In this document: piece after piece, positions 54,372-64,000 of the stretch | Layout of the letters: each line of letters starts with the position of its first letter | Position numbering within the stretch: the first letter of the stretch is position 1 | Origin: Aliiglaciecola lipolytica E3 | GTDB lineage: Bacteria; Pseudomonadota; Gammaproteobacteria; Enterobacterales; Alteromonadaceae | NCBI RefSeq assembly: GCF_000314975.1 | Contig: NZ_BAEN01000021.1 | Coordinates: 62,001 to 126,000, forward strand | Direction of reading: 5' to 3' | DNA: 64,000 nt | Made by a program: the position numbers and the translations under genes | The notes under the pieces: generated by a model | What the model saw: only the letters and a program-made list of their open reading frames with translations | Told to the model about the DNA's origin: nothing | The model's database searches: none

Positions 54372-56390
54372 TTGAGTCGAGTATTCGAACTAGCCTCTAA
54401 ATACAAACCTGCCGGTGATCAACCGCAAGCCATTGAAAAATTAGTCGACGGGCTAGAATGCGGTTTAGCCAACCAAACGTTGTTGGGAGTAACAGGCTCG
54501 GGTAAAACGTTCACGATGGCTAATATCGTATCCAAAGTACAAAGGCCGACGTTAATTCTTGCCCACAACAAAACCTTAGCGGCGCAGTTATACGGCGAAA
54601 TGAAGGAGTTTTTTCCCAACAATGCGGTGGAATACTTTGTTTCTTATTACGACTATTATCAGCCTGAAGCCTATGTACCCAGCACGGATACATTTATAGA
54701 AAAAGACTCCTCTATCAATGATCATATTGAACAAATGCGTTTGTCCGCGACTAAATCGTTAATGGAACGACGTGACGTTATTATAGTATCTAGTGTATCG
54801 GCTATTTACGGTTTGGGTGATCCAGAGTCCTACATGAAAATGCTTTTGCATTTGCGTCAAGGGGATTTAATGGATCAGCGTGCGATATTACGTCGTTTAG
54901 CTGAGTTACAATACTCGCGTAACGACGTTTCATTTGAACGTGGTACGTTTAGAGTGCGCGGTGACGTCATCGATATTTTTCCTGCAGATTCAGAGAAACA
55001 GGGGATTCGAGTAGAGTTATTTGATGAGGAAATTGACGCTATTCGTTTATTCGATCCTCTCACCGGTAGCGTAGAACAAACGGTCACGCGAGCAACTGTC
55101 TTTCCAAAAACTCATTATGTGACACCCAGAGAAAAAATCTTAGAAGCGATTGAACACATCAAACAAGAGCTCAAAGAGCGACGAGAACAATTAAAATCTG
55201 TTCATAAATTAGTTGAAGAACAACGTATTACACAACGAACTCAGTTTGATATCGAAATGATGCAGGAGCTAGGCTACTGTTCTGGTATTGAAAACTACTC
55301 ACGCTACCTTTCTGGACGAGCTCCGGGTGAACCACCCCCGACGCTACTGGATTATTTTCCTGCAGATGGATTATTGTTTGTGGATGAATCGCACGTTACG
55401 GTTTCGCAAATTGGCGCTATGTACAAAGGGGACCGATCACGCAAAGAAACCTTAGTGGAGTTCGGCTTTCGAATGCCTTCAGCATTAGACAATCGTCCAT
55501 TAAAATTTGAAGAATTTGAACAAATTTCACCACAAACTATTTATGTATCTGCGACTCCTGGAAAATATGAAATCGAAAAATCCGGGGATGATATTGTTGA
55601 ACAGGTTGTTAGACCAACAGGCTTACTTGATCCGGAAGTTGAAGTTCGGCCCGTAGCGACACAAGTAGACGATGTGATGTCGGAAATAAATCTGCGGGTA
55701 GCCAAAAATGAAAGAGTGTTGGTAACCACACTAACCAAACGGATGGCCGAAGATCTAACCGACTATTTAGATGAGCATGGCATTCGCGTGCGTTATCTGC
55801 ACTCTGATATTGATACTGTGGAACGGATCGAAATCATTCGTGATTTGCGTTTAGGTAAATTCGACGTGCTGGTTGGGATTAACTTACTGCGCGAAGGATT
55901 GGATATGCCAGAGGTATCTTTGGTTGCTATCCTTGATGCAGATAAAGAAGGCTTTTTACGCTCCGACCGCTCACTCATACAATCAATGGGACGTGCTGCC
56001 AGGAACCTTAATGGTAAAGCCATTCTATATGCAGATCGGATTACCGGTTCAATGCAACGAGCAATGGATGAAACTCAACGACGACGTGAAAAGCAACATC
56101 AACATAATATTGAGCATGGCATAAAGCCAACACAGTTAAATAAACCTATTACCGACATTATGGATATTGGAGAGGGCAATTCTGTAGATGTGGGCGGCAA
56201 GGTCAAATTGCGAAAAATTGCCGAAGCGAATAAGAGCTACAAAGCCCTGTCTGCAACCGAGATTATGGCCAAAATCGCGGAGTTGGAAAAACAAATGTTT
56301 ACCGCAGCAAGAGAGCTGGAATTTGAAAAGGCCGCCAGCCTGCGTGACGAAGTAGAGCAGCTTCGTGAGCAAAGTGTGAAATTATCGTAA
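54372..56390 (+). CDS. uvrB: Excinuclease ABC subunit B
   Basis: Damage-verification helicase of nucleotide excision repair, handing lesions from UvrA to UvrC. Start TTG 54372 with AAGGAA 8 bp upstream. Walker A is [13 protein letters not shown]; the beta-hairpin region [23 protein letters not shown] (given here only by its ends), helicase motifs DESHVT and QSMGRAARN, and the C-terminal UVR domain binding UvrC (about 630-665). Length 672 matches E. coli (673). No LexA box was identified near the start; it is probably transcribed with the MATE gene. Confidence 0.97.
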   Translation: MSRVFELASKYKPAGDQPQAIEKLVDGLECGLANQTLLGVTGSGKTFTMANIVSKVQRPTLILAHNKTLAAQLYGEMKEFFPNNAVEYFVSYYDYYQPEAYVPSTDTFIEKDSSINDHIEQMRLSATKSLMERRDVIIVSSVSAIYGLGDPESYMKMLLHLRQGDLMDQRAILRRLAELQYSRNDVSFERGTFRVRGDVIDIFPADSEKQGIRVELFDEEIDAIRLFDPLTGSVEQTVTRATVFPKTHYVTPREKILEAIEHIKQELKERREQLKSVHKLVEEQRITQRTQFDIEMMQELGYCSGIENYSRYLSGRAPGEPPPTLLDYFPADGLLFVDESHVTVSQIGAMYKGDRSRKETLVEFGFRMPSALDNRPLKFEEFEQISPQTIYVSATPGKYEIEKSGDDIVEQVVRPTGLLDPEVEVRPVATQVDDVMSEINLRVAKNERVLVTTLTKRMAEDLTDYLDEHGIRVRYLHSDIDTVERIEIIRDLRLGKFDVLVGINLLREGLDMPEVSLVAILDADKEGFLRSDRSLIQSMGRAARNLNGKAILYADRITGSMQRAMDETQRRREKQHQHNIEHGIKPTQLNKPITDIMDIGEGNSVDVGGKVKLRKIAEANKSYKALSATEIMAKIAELEKQMFTAARELEFEKAASLRDEVEQLREQSVKLS

Positions 56391-56439
56391 TAATGTAATT
56401 AACTAGTTCTTATTCAAAAAAACGCTCATATTAAATAGG

Positions 56440-56477
56440 CCCGGCAAAGCATTCCTAATAACAGCTGTTGGGCCGGG
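56440..56477. terminator. Possible terminator after uvrB
   Basis: A GC-rich dyad with arms CCCGGC (56440-56445) and GCCGGG (56472-56477), 26-base loop, no T-run. It is the only hairpin between uvrB and the LysR gene. Confidence 0.35.
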
Positions 56478-56582
56478 TAAAATAATGCATCAATAAAGTG
56501 TAATAAAAGATTGTAATACCGCAGCGCCTTGCCTAATATAGCCAATATAGTATCTATTTCCATACCTTAATATGGTGTTTTT

Positions 56583-57506
56583 ATGTTAAACCGCTTACAA
56601 GAATCAGACATAAAATTGTTACGTGTTTTTTATGCTGTTGCGTCGTGCAATGGCTTTACCGCAGCTGAGCCAGTGCTGCGTATGCAGCGTCCTAATATTA
56701 GTGCGGCCATCAAAAAGCTTGAGGAACGGTTAGACTTAGTACTTTGTCATCGAGGTCGGGGCGGTTTTCAGATGACCAAAGAAGGTGAGGTGGTTTTTCA
56801 GGAAACTAAACGAATTTTCAATGCTTTTGATAACTTTGTATTTAATCTCAAAAGCTTACATGACGATTACTCTGGGCATATTACATTGGTATTAATGGCT
56901 GGATTACCACTTTCGATGCATTTGGCAGTGAGTAAAGCCGTAAAAAGTACCATGAAAAAGTTTGATGACATTCACGTCAACATTCAAACACGCCTGTATA
57001 ACGAAGTAGAACATGTCGCCTTGTCAGGTGAATGTCATTTGGTTATATCGACGTATGATATGGTCAAGCCTGAGTCTGTAACATTTCATTCGGTCAATCA
57101 TACCTGTTTAGGACGTTTGTATTGCGCACCTTCACACCCGTTAGCAAAATATAAAGAAGGATTGCCTGCCGGGGTCAAAATTGGAGATTACCCTGCAATC
57201 GGTATTTCTGGTTTATCGTCTGCCAACTATATTCAAGATGAAAGTCGTTTGGCGATTCAAACATTCTCCGATTCGTTTGACGGATGTATGTCTGCGATTA
57301 TGACTGGTGAATATGTCGGTTTATTGCCAGATTACATGACTAAAGAACAAGGCGCTGGCTTAGGTCTAGTGCCTGTTGGCGGTGGTAAAATGTTTGAATT
57401 TAGTCATGAATTGTTTGTTATGAACGGTAAAAACACTCGCTTAAATCCGGTGCTTCGTCATTGCATTAAAGAATTGAGTTACTTTATCAAAGAAAGTCAG
57501 AAATGA
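56583..57506 (+). CDS. LysR family transcriptional regulator
   Basis: A 307-residue LysR-type regulator with the helix-turn-helix in residues about 8-66 (NGFTAAEPVLRMQRPNISAAIKKLEE) and a ligand domain to residue about 300. The ATG at 56583 follows no strong ribosome-binding site. The nearest potential target is unclear: uvrB upstream is co-directional and the M28 peptidase gene downstream is convergent. Confidence 0.9.
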   Translation: MLNRLQESDIKLLRVFYAVASCNGFTAAEPVLRMQRPNISAAIKKLEERLDLVLCHRGRGGFQMTKEGEVVFQETKRIFNAFDNFVFNLKSLHDDYSGHITLVLMAGLPLSMHLAVSKAVKSTMKKFDDIHVNIQTRLYNEVEHVALSGECHLVISTYDMVKPESVTFHSVNHTCLGRLYCAPSHPLAKYKEGLPAGVKIGDYPAIGISGLSSANYIQDESRLAIQTFSDSFDGCMSAIMTGEYVGLLPDYMTKEQGAGLGLVPVGGGKMFEFSHELFVMNGKNTRLNPVLRHCIKELSYFIKESQK

Positions 57507-57524
57507 GCTTAATTCAACAAATAT

Positions 57525-57556
57525 AAAAAATGCCAGCATTATGCTGGCATTTTTAA
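57525..57556. terminator. Bidirectional terminator between LysR and M28 peptidase genes
   Basis: Arms AAAAATGCCAGCAT and ATGCTGGCATTTTT with a 2-base centre, giving a strong hairpin flanked by A- and T-runs, between convergent genes. Confidence 0.88.
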
Positions 57557-57578
57557 TTGGTATGATAAAACCTATGTA

Positions 57579-59213
57579 TTAACGCTGGAACTCGCTGGTT
57601 TCGCTCCACTTAGGCCAATCATTCGAGTTGGCAATGTTGTAACCAACATCAAATAACATTTGGGTATCTTCTTTGATGCCACCGAAATCCCAATTTTCTC
57701 TGAATTGATCGCACACTTGGTGATAACACGCTTTCACTATTACATTTGCGCGCTTACGATAGTTTGCTGTTGCCTCATCAATAGGTTGATTACCCCCTTT
57801 TGCATATAACGCGGGGATGCCTTTTTTAGCAAAGCTAAAATGGTCAGAACGATAATATAAACCGGCTTCTGGCCTATCTTCTTGGGTAAGAACGCGGCCT
57901 TGTTTTGCTACAGCGGTTTCAAGATATTGTTCTAGCTCAGATTTACCCATGCCAACTACAGCGACGTTTTTGGTTCTACCCAACACATTCAACGCATCCA
58001 TATTCAAATTGGCTACTGTTTTGTCTGTGGGAATTATGGGGTGCTCTGCATAGTACTTAGAGCCTAATAAACCTTGTTCCTCTGCAGTTACAATTAAAAA
58101 TGTAATAGAACGAGCAGGGCGAATAGAAAGCTCAGAAAAAGCTTTAGCCATGGTTAGACTAGCGCCAACGCCAGTCGCGTTATCGTGAGCACCATTATAA
58201 ATTTGATCACCTTTTAAACTGCTATCTTTACCAAGATGATCCCAGTGCGCGGAATAAATGATGTGCTCGTCGGGTGACACACTGCCCGTAAGCGTAGCAA
58301 TAACGTTATTGCTGACCGATTTTTTGAGTTTGCTGTTAACTGTAATAGAGGCTGTTGTACCTAATGCCTTAGAATAAGAGCCTTGCATAGCTTTGGCTTT
58401 TTCTGCATTGAAATCGAGTCCAGCTTCTGCAAATACTTTATTTGCTGCTTCTAAGCTTATCCAACCTTCGATAGCTACTCTGTCTGCATTCCCGTTTTTA
58501 GATGCAAGACTGTATTGAGGGCCACTCCAGCTATTCGAAACAACTGACCAACCATAAGATGCTGGTGCGGTTTCATGCACGATAATGGCTGCCTCTGCTC
58601 CTTGACGGCTCGCTTCCTCGTATTTATAAGTCCAGCGACCATAATACGTCATGGTTTTACCTTGGAACTTGCCACTGTCAGGATTTTCGAAACCGGGATC
58701 ATTAACTAAAATAACCACCGTTTTACCTTTAACATCCAGACCTTCGTAATCGTTCCAATCATATTCAGGTGCATTAACACCATATCCAACGAAAACGATG
58801 TCAGAATCGTTTAGGTTTACCTCAGGCGTTTCGCGTTTAGACGATGCTACCATATTTTTCTGGTATTCAAACGTATTTGAGCCCATGCGTAATTGCATGT
58901 TGGGATCAGCCGTTATTTCCATCAATTCAACGGCTTGAAGATAGCTGTTGCCGTTGCCTGGCTGGAATCCAAGCGCTTTGAAGTTGTTTACCAAATATTC
59001 TAAGGTTTTTGTTTCGCCTGCAGATGTCGGTGCTCGACCTTCAAATTCATCAGAGGAAATGGTTTTAACATGCTGCTTTATTTCTTGCTCACTGATGTTA
59101 TCGTAAACATCTTGGAAGTTACTTTTGGGGCTGTTGCTGTTGGGAAGTTGCTTGCAACTGGCTAATCCAAATATCGAAAGAATTAGCACTAAAATTACCT
59201 GTCTAGATTGCAT
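57579..59213 (-). CDS. Lipoprotein M28 family peptidase with PA domain
   Basis: A 544-residue lipoprotein (lipobox LASC, Cys20) with an M28 zinc aminopeptidase domain interrupted by a protease-associated domain (about 125-285; DWNDYEGLDVKGKTVVILVND and AAIIVHE). Zinc ligands: His in YSAHWDHLGKD, Asp in GAHDNATGVGA, Glu pair in TAEEQGLLGS, Asp in NLNMDALN and His in YRSDHFSFA. Likely releases N-terminal amino acids from peptides outside the inner membrane. Only distantly related to the M28 enzyme at 37621. Confidence 0.92.
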   Translation of the reverse strand: MQSRQVILVLILSIFGLASCKQLPNSNSPKSNFQDVYDNISEQEIKQHVKTISSDEFEGRAPTSAGETKTLEYLVNNFKALGFQPGNGNSYLQAVELMEITADPNMQLRMGSNTFEYQKNMVASSKRETPEVNLNDSDIVFVGYGVNAPEYDWNDYEGLDVKGKTVVILVNDPGFENPDSGKFQGKTMTYYGRWTYKYEEASRQGAEAAIIVHETAPASYGWSVVSNSWSGPQYSLASKNGNADRVAIEGWISLEAANKVFAEAGLDFNAEKAKAMQGSYSKALGTTASITVNSKLKKSVSNNVIATLTGSVSPDEHIIYSAHWDHLGKDSSLKGDQIYNGAHDNATGVGASLTMAKAFSELSIRPARSITFLIVTAEEQGLLGSKYYAEHPIIPTDKTVANLNMDALNVLGRTKNVAVVGMGKSELEQYLETAVAKQGRVLTQEDRPEAGLYYRSDHFSFAKKGIPALYAKGGNQPIDEATANYRKRANVIVKACYHQVCDQFRENWDFGGIKEDTQMLFDVGYNIANSNDWPKWSETSEFQR

Positions 59214-59279
59214 ATTGTCACTCTTATTATTACATTTGCGCCCAGTATAAGAAATCCATCAACAAGACTCTAGTGAACA

Positions 59280-60164
59280 ATGACTTCTGTTAACCTTCCA
59301 TCATTGCAAGATTGCCACGAATTGTGGACAGCGCTTGCAGATAGACAACCATTTACTGAACTTGAACAGCGTTACAGGTTAACTGAATATGATGCTTTAT
59401 TGCAGGCAAACACGCTCAATACATTAAAAAATAGGCTTAGCGAGCAACAACATGCTGGTTCTGAGTTTAGCAAGTGTTTCCAATGTCAGGATTCAATGGT
59501 TGAAACAGATTCGTATTACGAAACGATAATCTTTCAAGATAAAGTAATCCCAACACGTGCCAATTCCTGGCATGATCTATTTAATGGATTGATTTGGTTA
59601 AGTTTTCCCAAAACCAAGTCATTGTTAAATCAATGGCATGTCGAAGATATTCAAAACCATGGTTTGACGCCGCGTACGCAAAGACGCAATCAAATTACCT
59701 TATTTGACGAGTGTGGTGTGGTTTTAGCGGTGTCTAAGCAGCAATTGTGTGAACAACTTATGCGCCATGAATGGCAGAATGTTTTTGTCCGTAATCGTCA
59801 TCTTTGGTTAAATGCTAGCGCAAACAAAGTAGTAGAAACGCAAAGACAAACTCAGAAAATTAAACCCTTTGTTTTCGGACACGCTAATTATGAAATGTTG
59901 ATGAATCCATTTTTAGGGCTAACCGGTAAATGGATAGCTGTTATTGTCGAAGACGATTTTTTCAATTTGGGTTATGCAGCACAATTGGACAAATTAGATT
60001 CCGCTTTATTTGAAAGTTTGAGCACAAAGAATTGTATTGCTGCAACCGCTAAATTGCCTCCATTACCTTTGTTGGGTATTCCTGGTTGGTTTTCTGAAAA
60101 TGAAAACGAACACTTCTACATGAATGAATCGTACTTCAGACCTTTACGCACATCGAATAAATGA
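59280..60164 (+). CDS. DUF3025 family protein
   Basis: A 294-residue cytoplasmic protein recognised as DUF3025 by its conserved IPTRANSWHDLFNGLIWLSFPKTK region and NQITLFDECGVVL. No catalytic motif or function is known for the family, which is common in gamma- and betaproteobacteria. It is divergent from the M28 peptidase gene with 66 bp between starts. Confidence 0.88.
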   Translation: MTSVNLPSLQDCHELWTALADRQPFTELEQRYRLTEYDALLQANTLNTLKNRLSEQQHAGSEFSKCFQCQDSMVETDSYYETIIFQDKVIPTRANSWHDLFNGLIWLSFPKTKSLLNQWHVEDIQNHGLTPRTQRRNQITLFDECGVVLAVSKQQLCEQLMRHEWQNVFVRNRHLWLNASANKVVETQRQTQKIKPFVFGHANYEMLMNPFLGLTGKWIAVIVEDDFFNLGYAAQLDKLDSALFESLSTKNCIAATAKLPPLPLLGIPGWFSENENEHFYMNESYFRPLRTSNK

Positions 60165-60182
60165 CAGGTTACAGAATTCAAT

Positions 60183-60887
60183 TCAATTCAATAATAGCAA
60201 TAAACACCACAGTCCAATTAATAGCGCAAAAGGTGCAATTGCGACCACATAAATTTTAGTGCTGTTGAATGTTGTCCAACGACTCAGCCCAACTGCTATC
60301 AAATAAACACTTAAAAATAATTCGGGTTTTATAAGGTTAGCGAGTCCAAACCACTTGGAATTGTCATCTATATTTAACCAATAAGACATCGCTAGCGGAT
60401 TGAGATGGCCTAACGGCATTTGATTGTCACCGGTGAAAGTTATGACAACAATGGCAGCGATAAAACCGATTATAGAAGGTAATGAAACCCACCAAGTAAA
60501 CCCATACCAGTCAGTAAACTCATTTACACACTCTTCATCAGATTTAGCCATTAAATTAAGATAAGCGGCCAAGACTAAATTAATGATAACTTGGAACATA
60601 AAAGCAAAAATTAACATCCCAATGACTAAAAACTGGGGTTTAAATTGCGCTCGAATATTATTTTGCTCCGCTGGACTTAGATCCCCTGCAACGCTATTAA
60701 CGGTAAATTCGCGATACCAATCAAAATCGACAAAATTAAAATACATATAAATGGGTGATAGGGTAAAAATGCTAACCAAAATAAACGGTATCCACGACCA
60801 ATTGTTACGTTGGTTGATTGCATCGAACACGCCACTGGGTTTGCTGAATATTTGTAAACATGCTTGTAGCGGGTTAGTTGGTTGCAT
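60183..60887 (-). CDS. YIP1 family membrane protein
   Basis: A 234-residue protein with about five membrane helices in the arrangement of the bacterial YIP1 domain. The N-terminus NPLQACLQIFSKPSGVFDAI matches the conserved start of this family, which has no defined role in bacteria. It converges on the DUF3025 gene. Confidence 0.88.
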   Translation of the reverse strand: MQPTNPLQACLQIFSKPSGVFDAINQRNNWSWIPFILVSIFTLSPIYMYFNFVDFDWYREFTVNSVAGDLSPAEQNNIRAQFKPQFLVIGMLIFAFMFQVIINLVLAAYLNLMAKSDEECVNEFTDWYGFTWWVSLPSIIGFIAAIVVITFTGDNQMPLGHLNPLAMSYWLNIDDNSKWFGLANLIKPELFLSVYLIAVGLSRWTTFNSTKIYVVAIAPFALLIGLWCLLLLLN

Positions 60888-61124
60888 TACTTTATCACTC
60901 TTATTTGGTTAGATTTTTCATTTTGGTTAAATGTAAATCGGTTGAATTTCATCAATTTAAATTGAATTGTAATAATCTTTTTAAATTATATGTAATAAAT
61001 CCAGTAAGTTATACACTACAAGAAAAGTACATGTAAAAGATACCTCAACCTATAGTGATATGTCGATTTGGTTGGCGTATAAAAATTACACGGTTTAGCA
61101 GGCTTAAAATATCAGGGAAACGTA

Positions 61125-61910
61125 ATGATAGAGATTAAAAACTTAGCTAAAAAGTTTGCCGTAGAGAATCCAAAAAAGCTCAGCGAACAAGAAAAGAAAG
61201 ATCCAAGACTTAAAGGGCGCTTTTTTCACTCTGTTTTAGATGTGTCATTTAAAGTCAATCAGGGAGAAGTCTTAGGATTATTGGGGCCAAATGGAGCAGG
61301 TAAAACGACCACCTTGAGGATGTTGTCTACCGCATTGCAGCCCGATCAAGGAAGCGTTGACATTAACAACGTTAATGTATTGAAAAATCCCTTGTTGGCA
61401 CGACAAAAAATCGGTTTCTTATCTGGTTCAACGGGGCTATATGGCCGTTTGACCGGACGTGAAAATATAGAATATTTTGGACAACTGCATGGTATGAGTA
61501 AATCAGGGATTGAAAGTCGTATAAGTGAATTATCGACAATGTTAGAAATGGAATCTTTTTTAGACAGACGCAGTGAAACTTTTTCTACAGGTATGAAGCA
61601 AAAAACCTCAATTGCACGAGCTGTGGTTCATAATCCGGAAGTGGTTATTTTGGATGAACCTACCACAGGCTTAGATATTATGGCTACGCAAACTGTGCTT
61701 GATTTTATTCGCAGCTTGAAAAAGAGCAAGGTTCCGGTGATTTTTTCCACCCATCATTTAGGTGAAGTGGAAGAGCTTTGTGATCGAGTAACAGTGATAG
61801 ATAAAGGTATCAGTCAATTTGATGGCAGTTTGCAAGAGTTTAAAAATCAAGCACAAGATGGAAACTTGCATGGTGCGTTCTTAGCCACTATTCAACAGGG
61901 AGAATTATAA
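61125..61910 (+). CDS. natA: ABC transporter ATP-binding protein, NatA type
   Basis: A 261-residue ATPase: Walker A GPNGAGKTT, Q-loop, signature STGMKQKTSIARA, Walker B VVILDEPTTGLD and H-loop STHH. An N-terminal insert rich in Lys before the core is typical of NatA-like exporters. It overlaps the permease gene by one base (TAATG), so the two form an operon. Sodium export is the function of the named homologue in Bacillus and is inferred here. Confidence 0.85.
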   Translation: MIEIKNLAKKFAVENPKKLSEQEKKDPRLKGRFFHSVLDVSFKVNQGEVLGLLGPNGAGKTTTLRMLSTALQPDQGSVDINNVNVLKNPLLARQKIGFLSGSTGLYGRLTGRENIEYFGQLHGMSKSGIESRISELSTMLEMESFLDRRSETFSTGMKQKTSIARAVVHNPEVVILDEPTTGLDIMATQTVLDFIRSLKKSKVPVIFSTHHLGEVEELCDRVTVIDKGISQFDGSLQEFKNQAQDGNLHGAFLATIQQGEL

Positions 61911-63103
61911 TGTGGTTGGTGTTTTTAAAAGAGATTAAAGAATTAGTCAGAGACAAAAAAACCTTATTTTTTATGATTGCCGTGCCCATTTTAGTGATGC
62001 CTGCGTTTGCAGGAGTAGCCATTTATTTTGCCCACAGCGCAGCGACAGAAGCACAAAATAAGGTGTTAAATTATGCGTTAGTAGGCGGGCAATATGCGCC
62101 CAATATTGACACGGAAATGTTAAAAACTGAAGGCTTTGCGCGCGTTGAAATAGAGCAAGACGCTGATTATAAAGAGTTAATTAAGTCGCAAACCGTAGAT
62201 TTTATATTGGAGATCCCAGCAAATTACTCTAACGATATTTTGCAATCTGGACAGGCATTAATTAAATTGCACCTCAATGATTCGGGTTTAAACCGAGTAT
62301 TTAATCGGGTAAATGATATTGTTGACGCTCAAGTTAAATTACTAAGGCAAACCGCTTTTTCACAATTAAGTCTTTCTGAAGACCAGCAAATTGCATTGCT
62401 AAAACCGATTATTTTGGAAAAAGTGAACACCGCTGATACCCGTGAAAACTGGGGGGAAAAAATAGGTGGGTTAATTCCTTACTTTATTTTCATTTTGTGC
62501 TTACAAGGCGCGATGTTTCCAGCCGCCGATTTAGGCGCAGGTGAGAAGGAGAGGGGAACATTGGAAACCTTATTAATCTCACCAATCGAACGTTACAAAT
62601 TGGTGTTGGGAAAGTTTCTAACGATCGCATTTGCGGGGCTCACTTCAGCCTTAATTACGGTGACCAGTTTGGCATTGTGGGGATTGATTTTAAGTCAGGG
62701 TATGGCAATTGAATTTGTCGTCGCATTTATGTCTTCAATTGGTTCTGTCGATTTTATTCTGATGTTTTTAATGCTTGTCCCAGTAGTCGCAATTTTTGCA
62801 TCAATTTTATTAAGTTTGTCTATTTATGCGAAGAGCTACAAAGAAGCACAAAGCTATATGGGGACCTTGATGATGTTACTCTTTGTACCTATCTTTTTAG
62901 CTATGGCACCTGGCGTCGAACTAAAAGGTGTTTGGGCATGGGTACCCTTAACCAACGTTGCGTTGGCTATTAAAGAACTAATAAAAGGTACAATGGATTA
63001 TTTTCAACTGATCGCTATATTCGGGTCAACGGCATTAATCGCGACGGGGCTTTTGGCATTTTGTATATACTGGTTCAACAAAGAAAAAGTGTTGTTTAGG
63101 TAA
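61910..63103 (+). CDS. natB: ABC-2 type permease, NatB type
   Basis: A 397-residue permease with one N-terminal helix (about 20-40), a large extracytoplasmic domain (about 45-180) and five C-terminal membrane helices. The motif AADLGAGEKERGTLETLLISPIER is characteristic of NatB/ABC-2 exporters. It works with the preceding ATPase. The exported compound is not established from sequence alone. Confidence 0.87.
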   Translation: MWLVFLKEIKELVRDKKTLFFMIAVPILVMPAFAGVAIYFAHSAATEAQNKVLNYALVGGQYAPNIDTEMLKTEGFARVEIEQDADYKELIKSQTVDFILEIPANYSNDILQSGQALIKLHLNDSGLNRVFNRVNDIVDAQVKLLRQTAFSQLSLSEDQQIALLKPIILEKVNTADTRENWGEKIGGLIPYFIFILCLQGAMFPAADLGAGEKERGTLETLLISPIERYKLVLGKFLTIAFAGLTSALITVTSLALWGLILSQGMAIEFVVAFMSSIGSVDFILMFLMLVPVVAIFASILLSLSIYAKSYKEAQSYMGTLMMLLFVPIFLAMAPGVELKGVWAWVPLTNVALAIKELIKGTMDYFQLIAIFGSTALIATGLLAFCIYWFNKEKVLFR

Positions 63104-63150
63104 ATGCAGCAACCGCACTTTTTATACTGACTTTGTTTTGTAGTTAGCGA

Positions 63151-63176
63151 AACTCAAATATGGATATTTGAGTTTG
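63151..63176. terminator. Terminator hairpin after natB
   Basis: Perfect 10-bp arms AACTCAAATA and TATTTGAGTT with loop TGGA, 48 bp after the natB stop codon. Few Ts follow. Confidence 0.6.
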
Positions 63177-63201
63177 GTCAATCGGTTAAAACCAATTTAA
63201 G

Positions 63202-63234
63202 AATGCTGTTTGGGCTCTGCACAGCAGCATTTTC
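63202..63234. terminator. Second hairpin between convergent genes
   Basis: Arms AATGCTG and CAGCATT with a 16-base loop followed by TTTC. It probably acts with the preceding hairpin as bidirectional termination. Confidence 0.45.
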
Positions 63235-63254
63235 TTCATTATTAACCCGTCTCG

Positions 63255-64000
63255 TTATAAATCGTATGTATATTTCAACAAGCCCAGAACTATGCTTGAG
63301 TAAAGCAATGAAACTGGCCAACCGAAATGAATAAAATGTTTGAATTTATAATTGGCAGCGTTAAATGCCAGTAGATTGGTTTGATAACCATATGGGGATA
63401 AGAAGCTAGCACTGGCGGCAAAAGCCACAGCTAACGCAAACGGCATTAGCGGTACACCTAGCATTTGTACCACGCCGTAGGCAAACGGGAACATAAGTGC
63501 TGCTGCAGCATTATTAGTTACCAATTCAGTCAGCAACAAGGTTAAGCCGTAGACCACAAGTAAGGCAATAAACGGACTACTATCGCTTAAATAAGGTTTC
63601 AGCGAACCGGTGATTAAATCTATCACGCCGGATGCTTGTAAAGCAGATGCTAAACTTAATGCACCTACAATTACGATCACTAAATTTATCGGTATATTTC
63701 GTTTCATTTCAGAATTGCTAATCACGCCAAACACGATTAAAACAGCCATAAAAAATAAAAGTCCGGTGGCTAGCCCGATTACCGACGTTGCAGCTAATAA
63801 AATCGTTAATAAAAATCCACCCAAGGTAACGGTTTCTTGAATTTTATTTAAGCGCGTAGAAATTTTTTGTTCTGAGAGAATAAAGAAGTTTTTGGTTAAA
63901 TTGTGCCTCGTTTCGAAGTCTTGTCCTGTGGCTAAGAGAAGAAAATCACCTGCTTGTAATTTTATCTCTCCAAGTTTACCTGACAATTGTTCACCGTCTC
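63255..64000 (-). CDS. SLC13/DASS-type anion transporter with RCK_C domain (5' end missing)
   Basis: The C-terminal 248 or so residues of a larger transporter; the frame continues past the window edge. The first visible part (GEIKLQAGDFLLLATG) is the end of an RCK_C (TrkA-C) regulatory domain, followed by membrane helices of the SLC13 type (LTELVTNNAAAALMFPFAYG, SFLSPYGYQTNLL). These proteins import sulfate, dicarboxylates or similar anions with sodium. The typical arrangement has two RCK_C domains between two membrane halves, so about 350 residues lie outside. Confidence 0.88.
   Translation of the reverse strand, partial: DGEQLSGKLGEIKLQAGDFLLLATGQDFETRHNLTKNFFILSEQKISTRLNKIQETVTLGGFLLTILLAATSVIGLATGLLFFMAVLIVFGVISNSEMKRNIPINLVIVIVGALSLASALQASGVIDLITGSLKPYLSDSSPFIALLVVYGLTLLLTELVTNNAAAALMFPFAYGVVQMLGVPLMPFALAVAFAASASFLSPYGYQTNLLAFNAANYKFKHFIHFGWPVSLLYSSIVLGLLKYTYDL

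Overview
The window looks like chromosomal DNA of a marine gammaproteobacterium of the Alteromonadales (Alteromonas/Paraglaciecola/Aliiglaciecola type). The reasons are a gene order close to E. coli in two conserved blocks (pdxB-asd-fimV ... truA-accD-folC-dedD-cvpA-purF, and rsxABCDGE-nth), a MotY gene beside RNase T (an arrangement known from polar sodium-driven flagella in Vibrio and Alteromonas relatives), modest GC content, and many exported peptidases and hydrolases. No phage, transposase, CRISPR array or rRNA is visible.

Layout. 0-11.3 kb: a FlgO-like lipoprotein, then mnmC and fabB (divergent, as in E. coli), a Crp-family regulator divergent from a class II aldolase, an FKBP isomerase, a chemoreceptor, a DUF3291 gene, pdxB and asd. 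11.7-14.8 kb: a very acidic FimV. 15.0-18.7 kb: an interposed block (amidohydrolase, serine hydrolase, DUF6090-like membrane protein) separating fimV from truA. 19.1-25.7 kb: truA, accD, folC, dedD, cvpA and purF, then convergent rnt. 25.9-37.2 kb: motY, glpQ, a LysR/quinone-oxidoreductase pair, a TetR/carboxymuconolactone-decarboxylase pair with visible operators, then envelope proteins (DUF1499, MscS, DUF748) and a second DUF6090/serine-hydrolase pair. 37.6-44.8 kb: an accessory zone with an M28 peptidase, a cytochrome c/beta-propeller gene broken by one in-frame stop, a membrane protein divergent from a membrane-bound AraC regulator, and a foreign-looking lipoprotein amidohydrolase. 44.9-51.6 kb: nth and the rsx (rnf) electron-transport operon. 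51.8-56.4 kb: two tRNA-Asn genes, a 1 kb gene-free region carrying a tight trio of DnaA boxes, then a MATE exporter and uvrB. 56.6-64 kb: LysR, a second M28 peptidase, DUF3025, YIP1, a NatAB-type ABC exporter and the 3' part of an SLC13-type transporter cut by the window end.

Most notable: (1) two truncated copies of the 3' end of nth lie upstream of intact nth, at about 42.8 kb (about 97% identical, all five differences synonymous) and 39.1 kb (about 73% identical), dividing the accessory zone into layers as if DNA had repeatedly been added next to nth; (2) three DnaA boxes within 35 bp upstream of the MATE-uvrB pair, reminiscent of E. coli DARS1, which lies next to uvrB; (3) two independent neighbouring pairs of a DUF6090-like protein and a class C beta-lactamase-fold serine hydrolase; (4) a TetR circuit with three matching operator palindromes, one lying between the -35 and -10 of its target promoter.

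Several genes use TTG or GTG starts (mnmC, truA, dedD, tetR, araC-like, MATE, uvrB, flgO-like); starts were chosen from ribosome-binding sites and family length. Function assignments come from recognising motifs and families by eye, with no database search.
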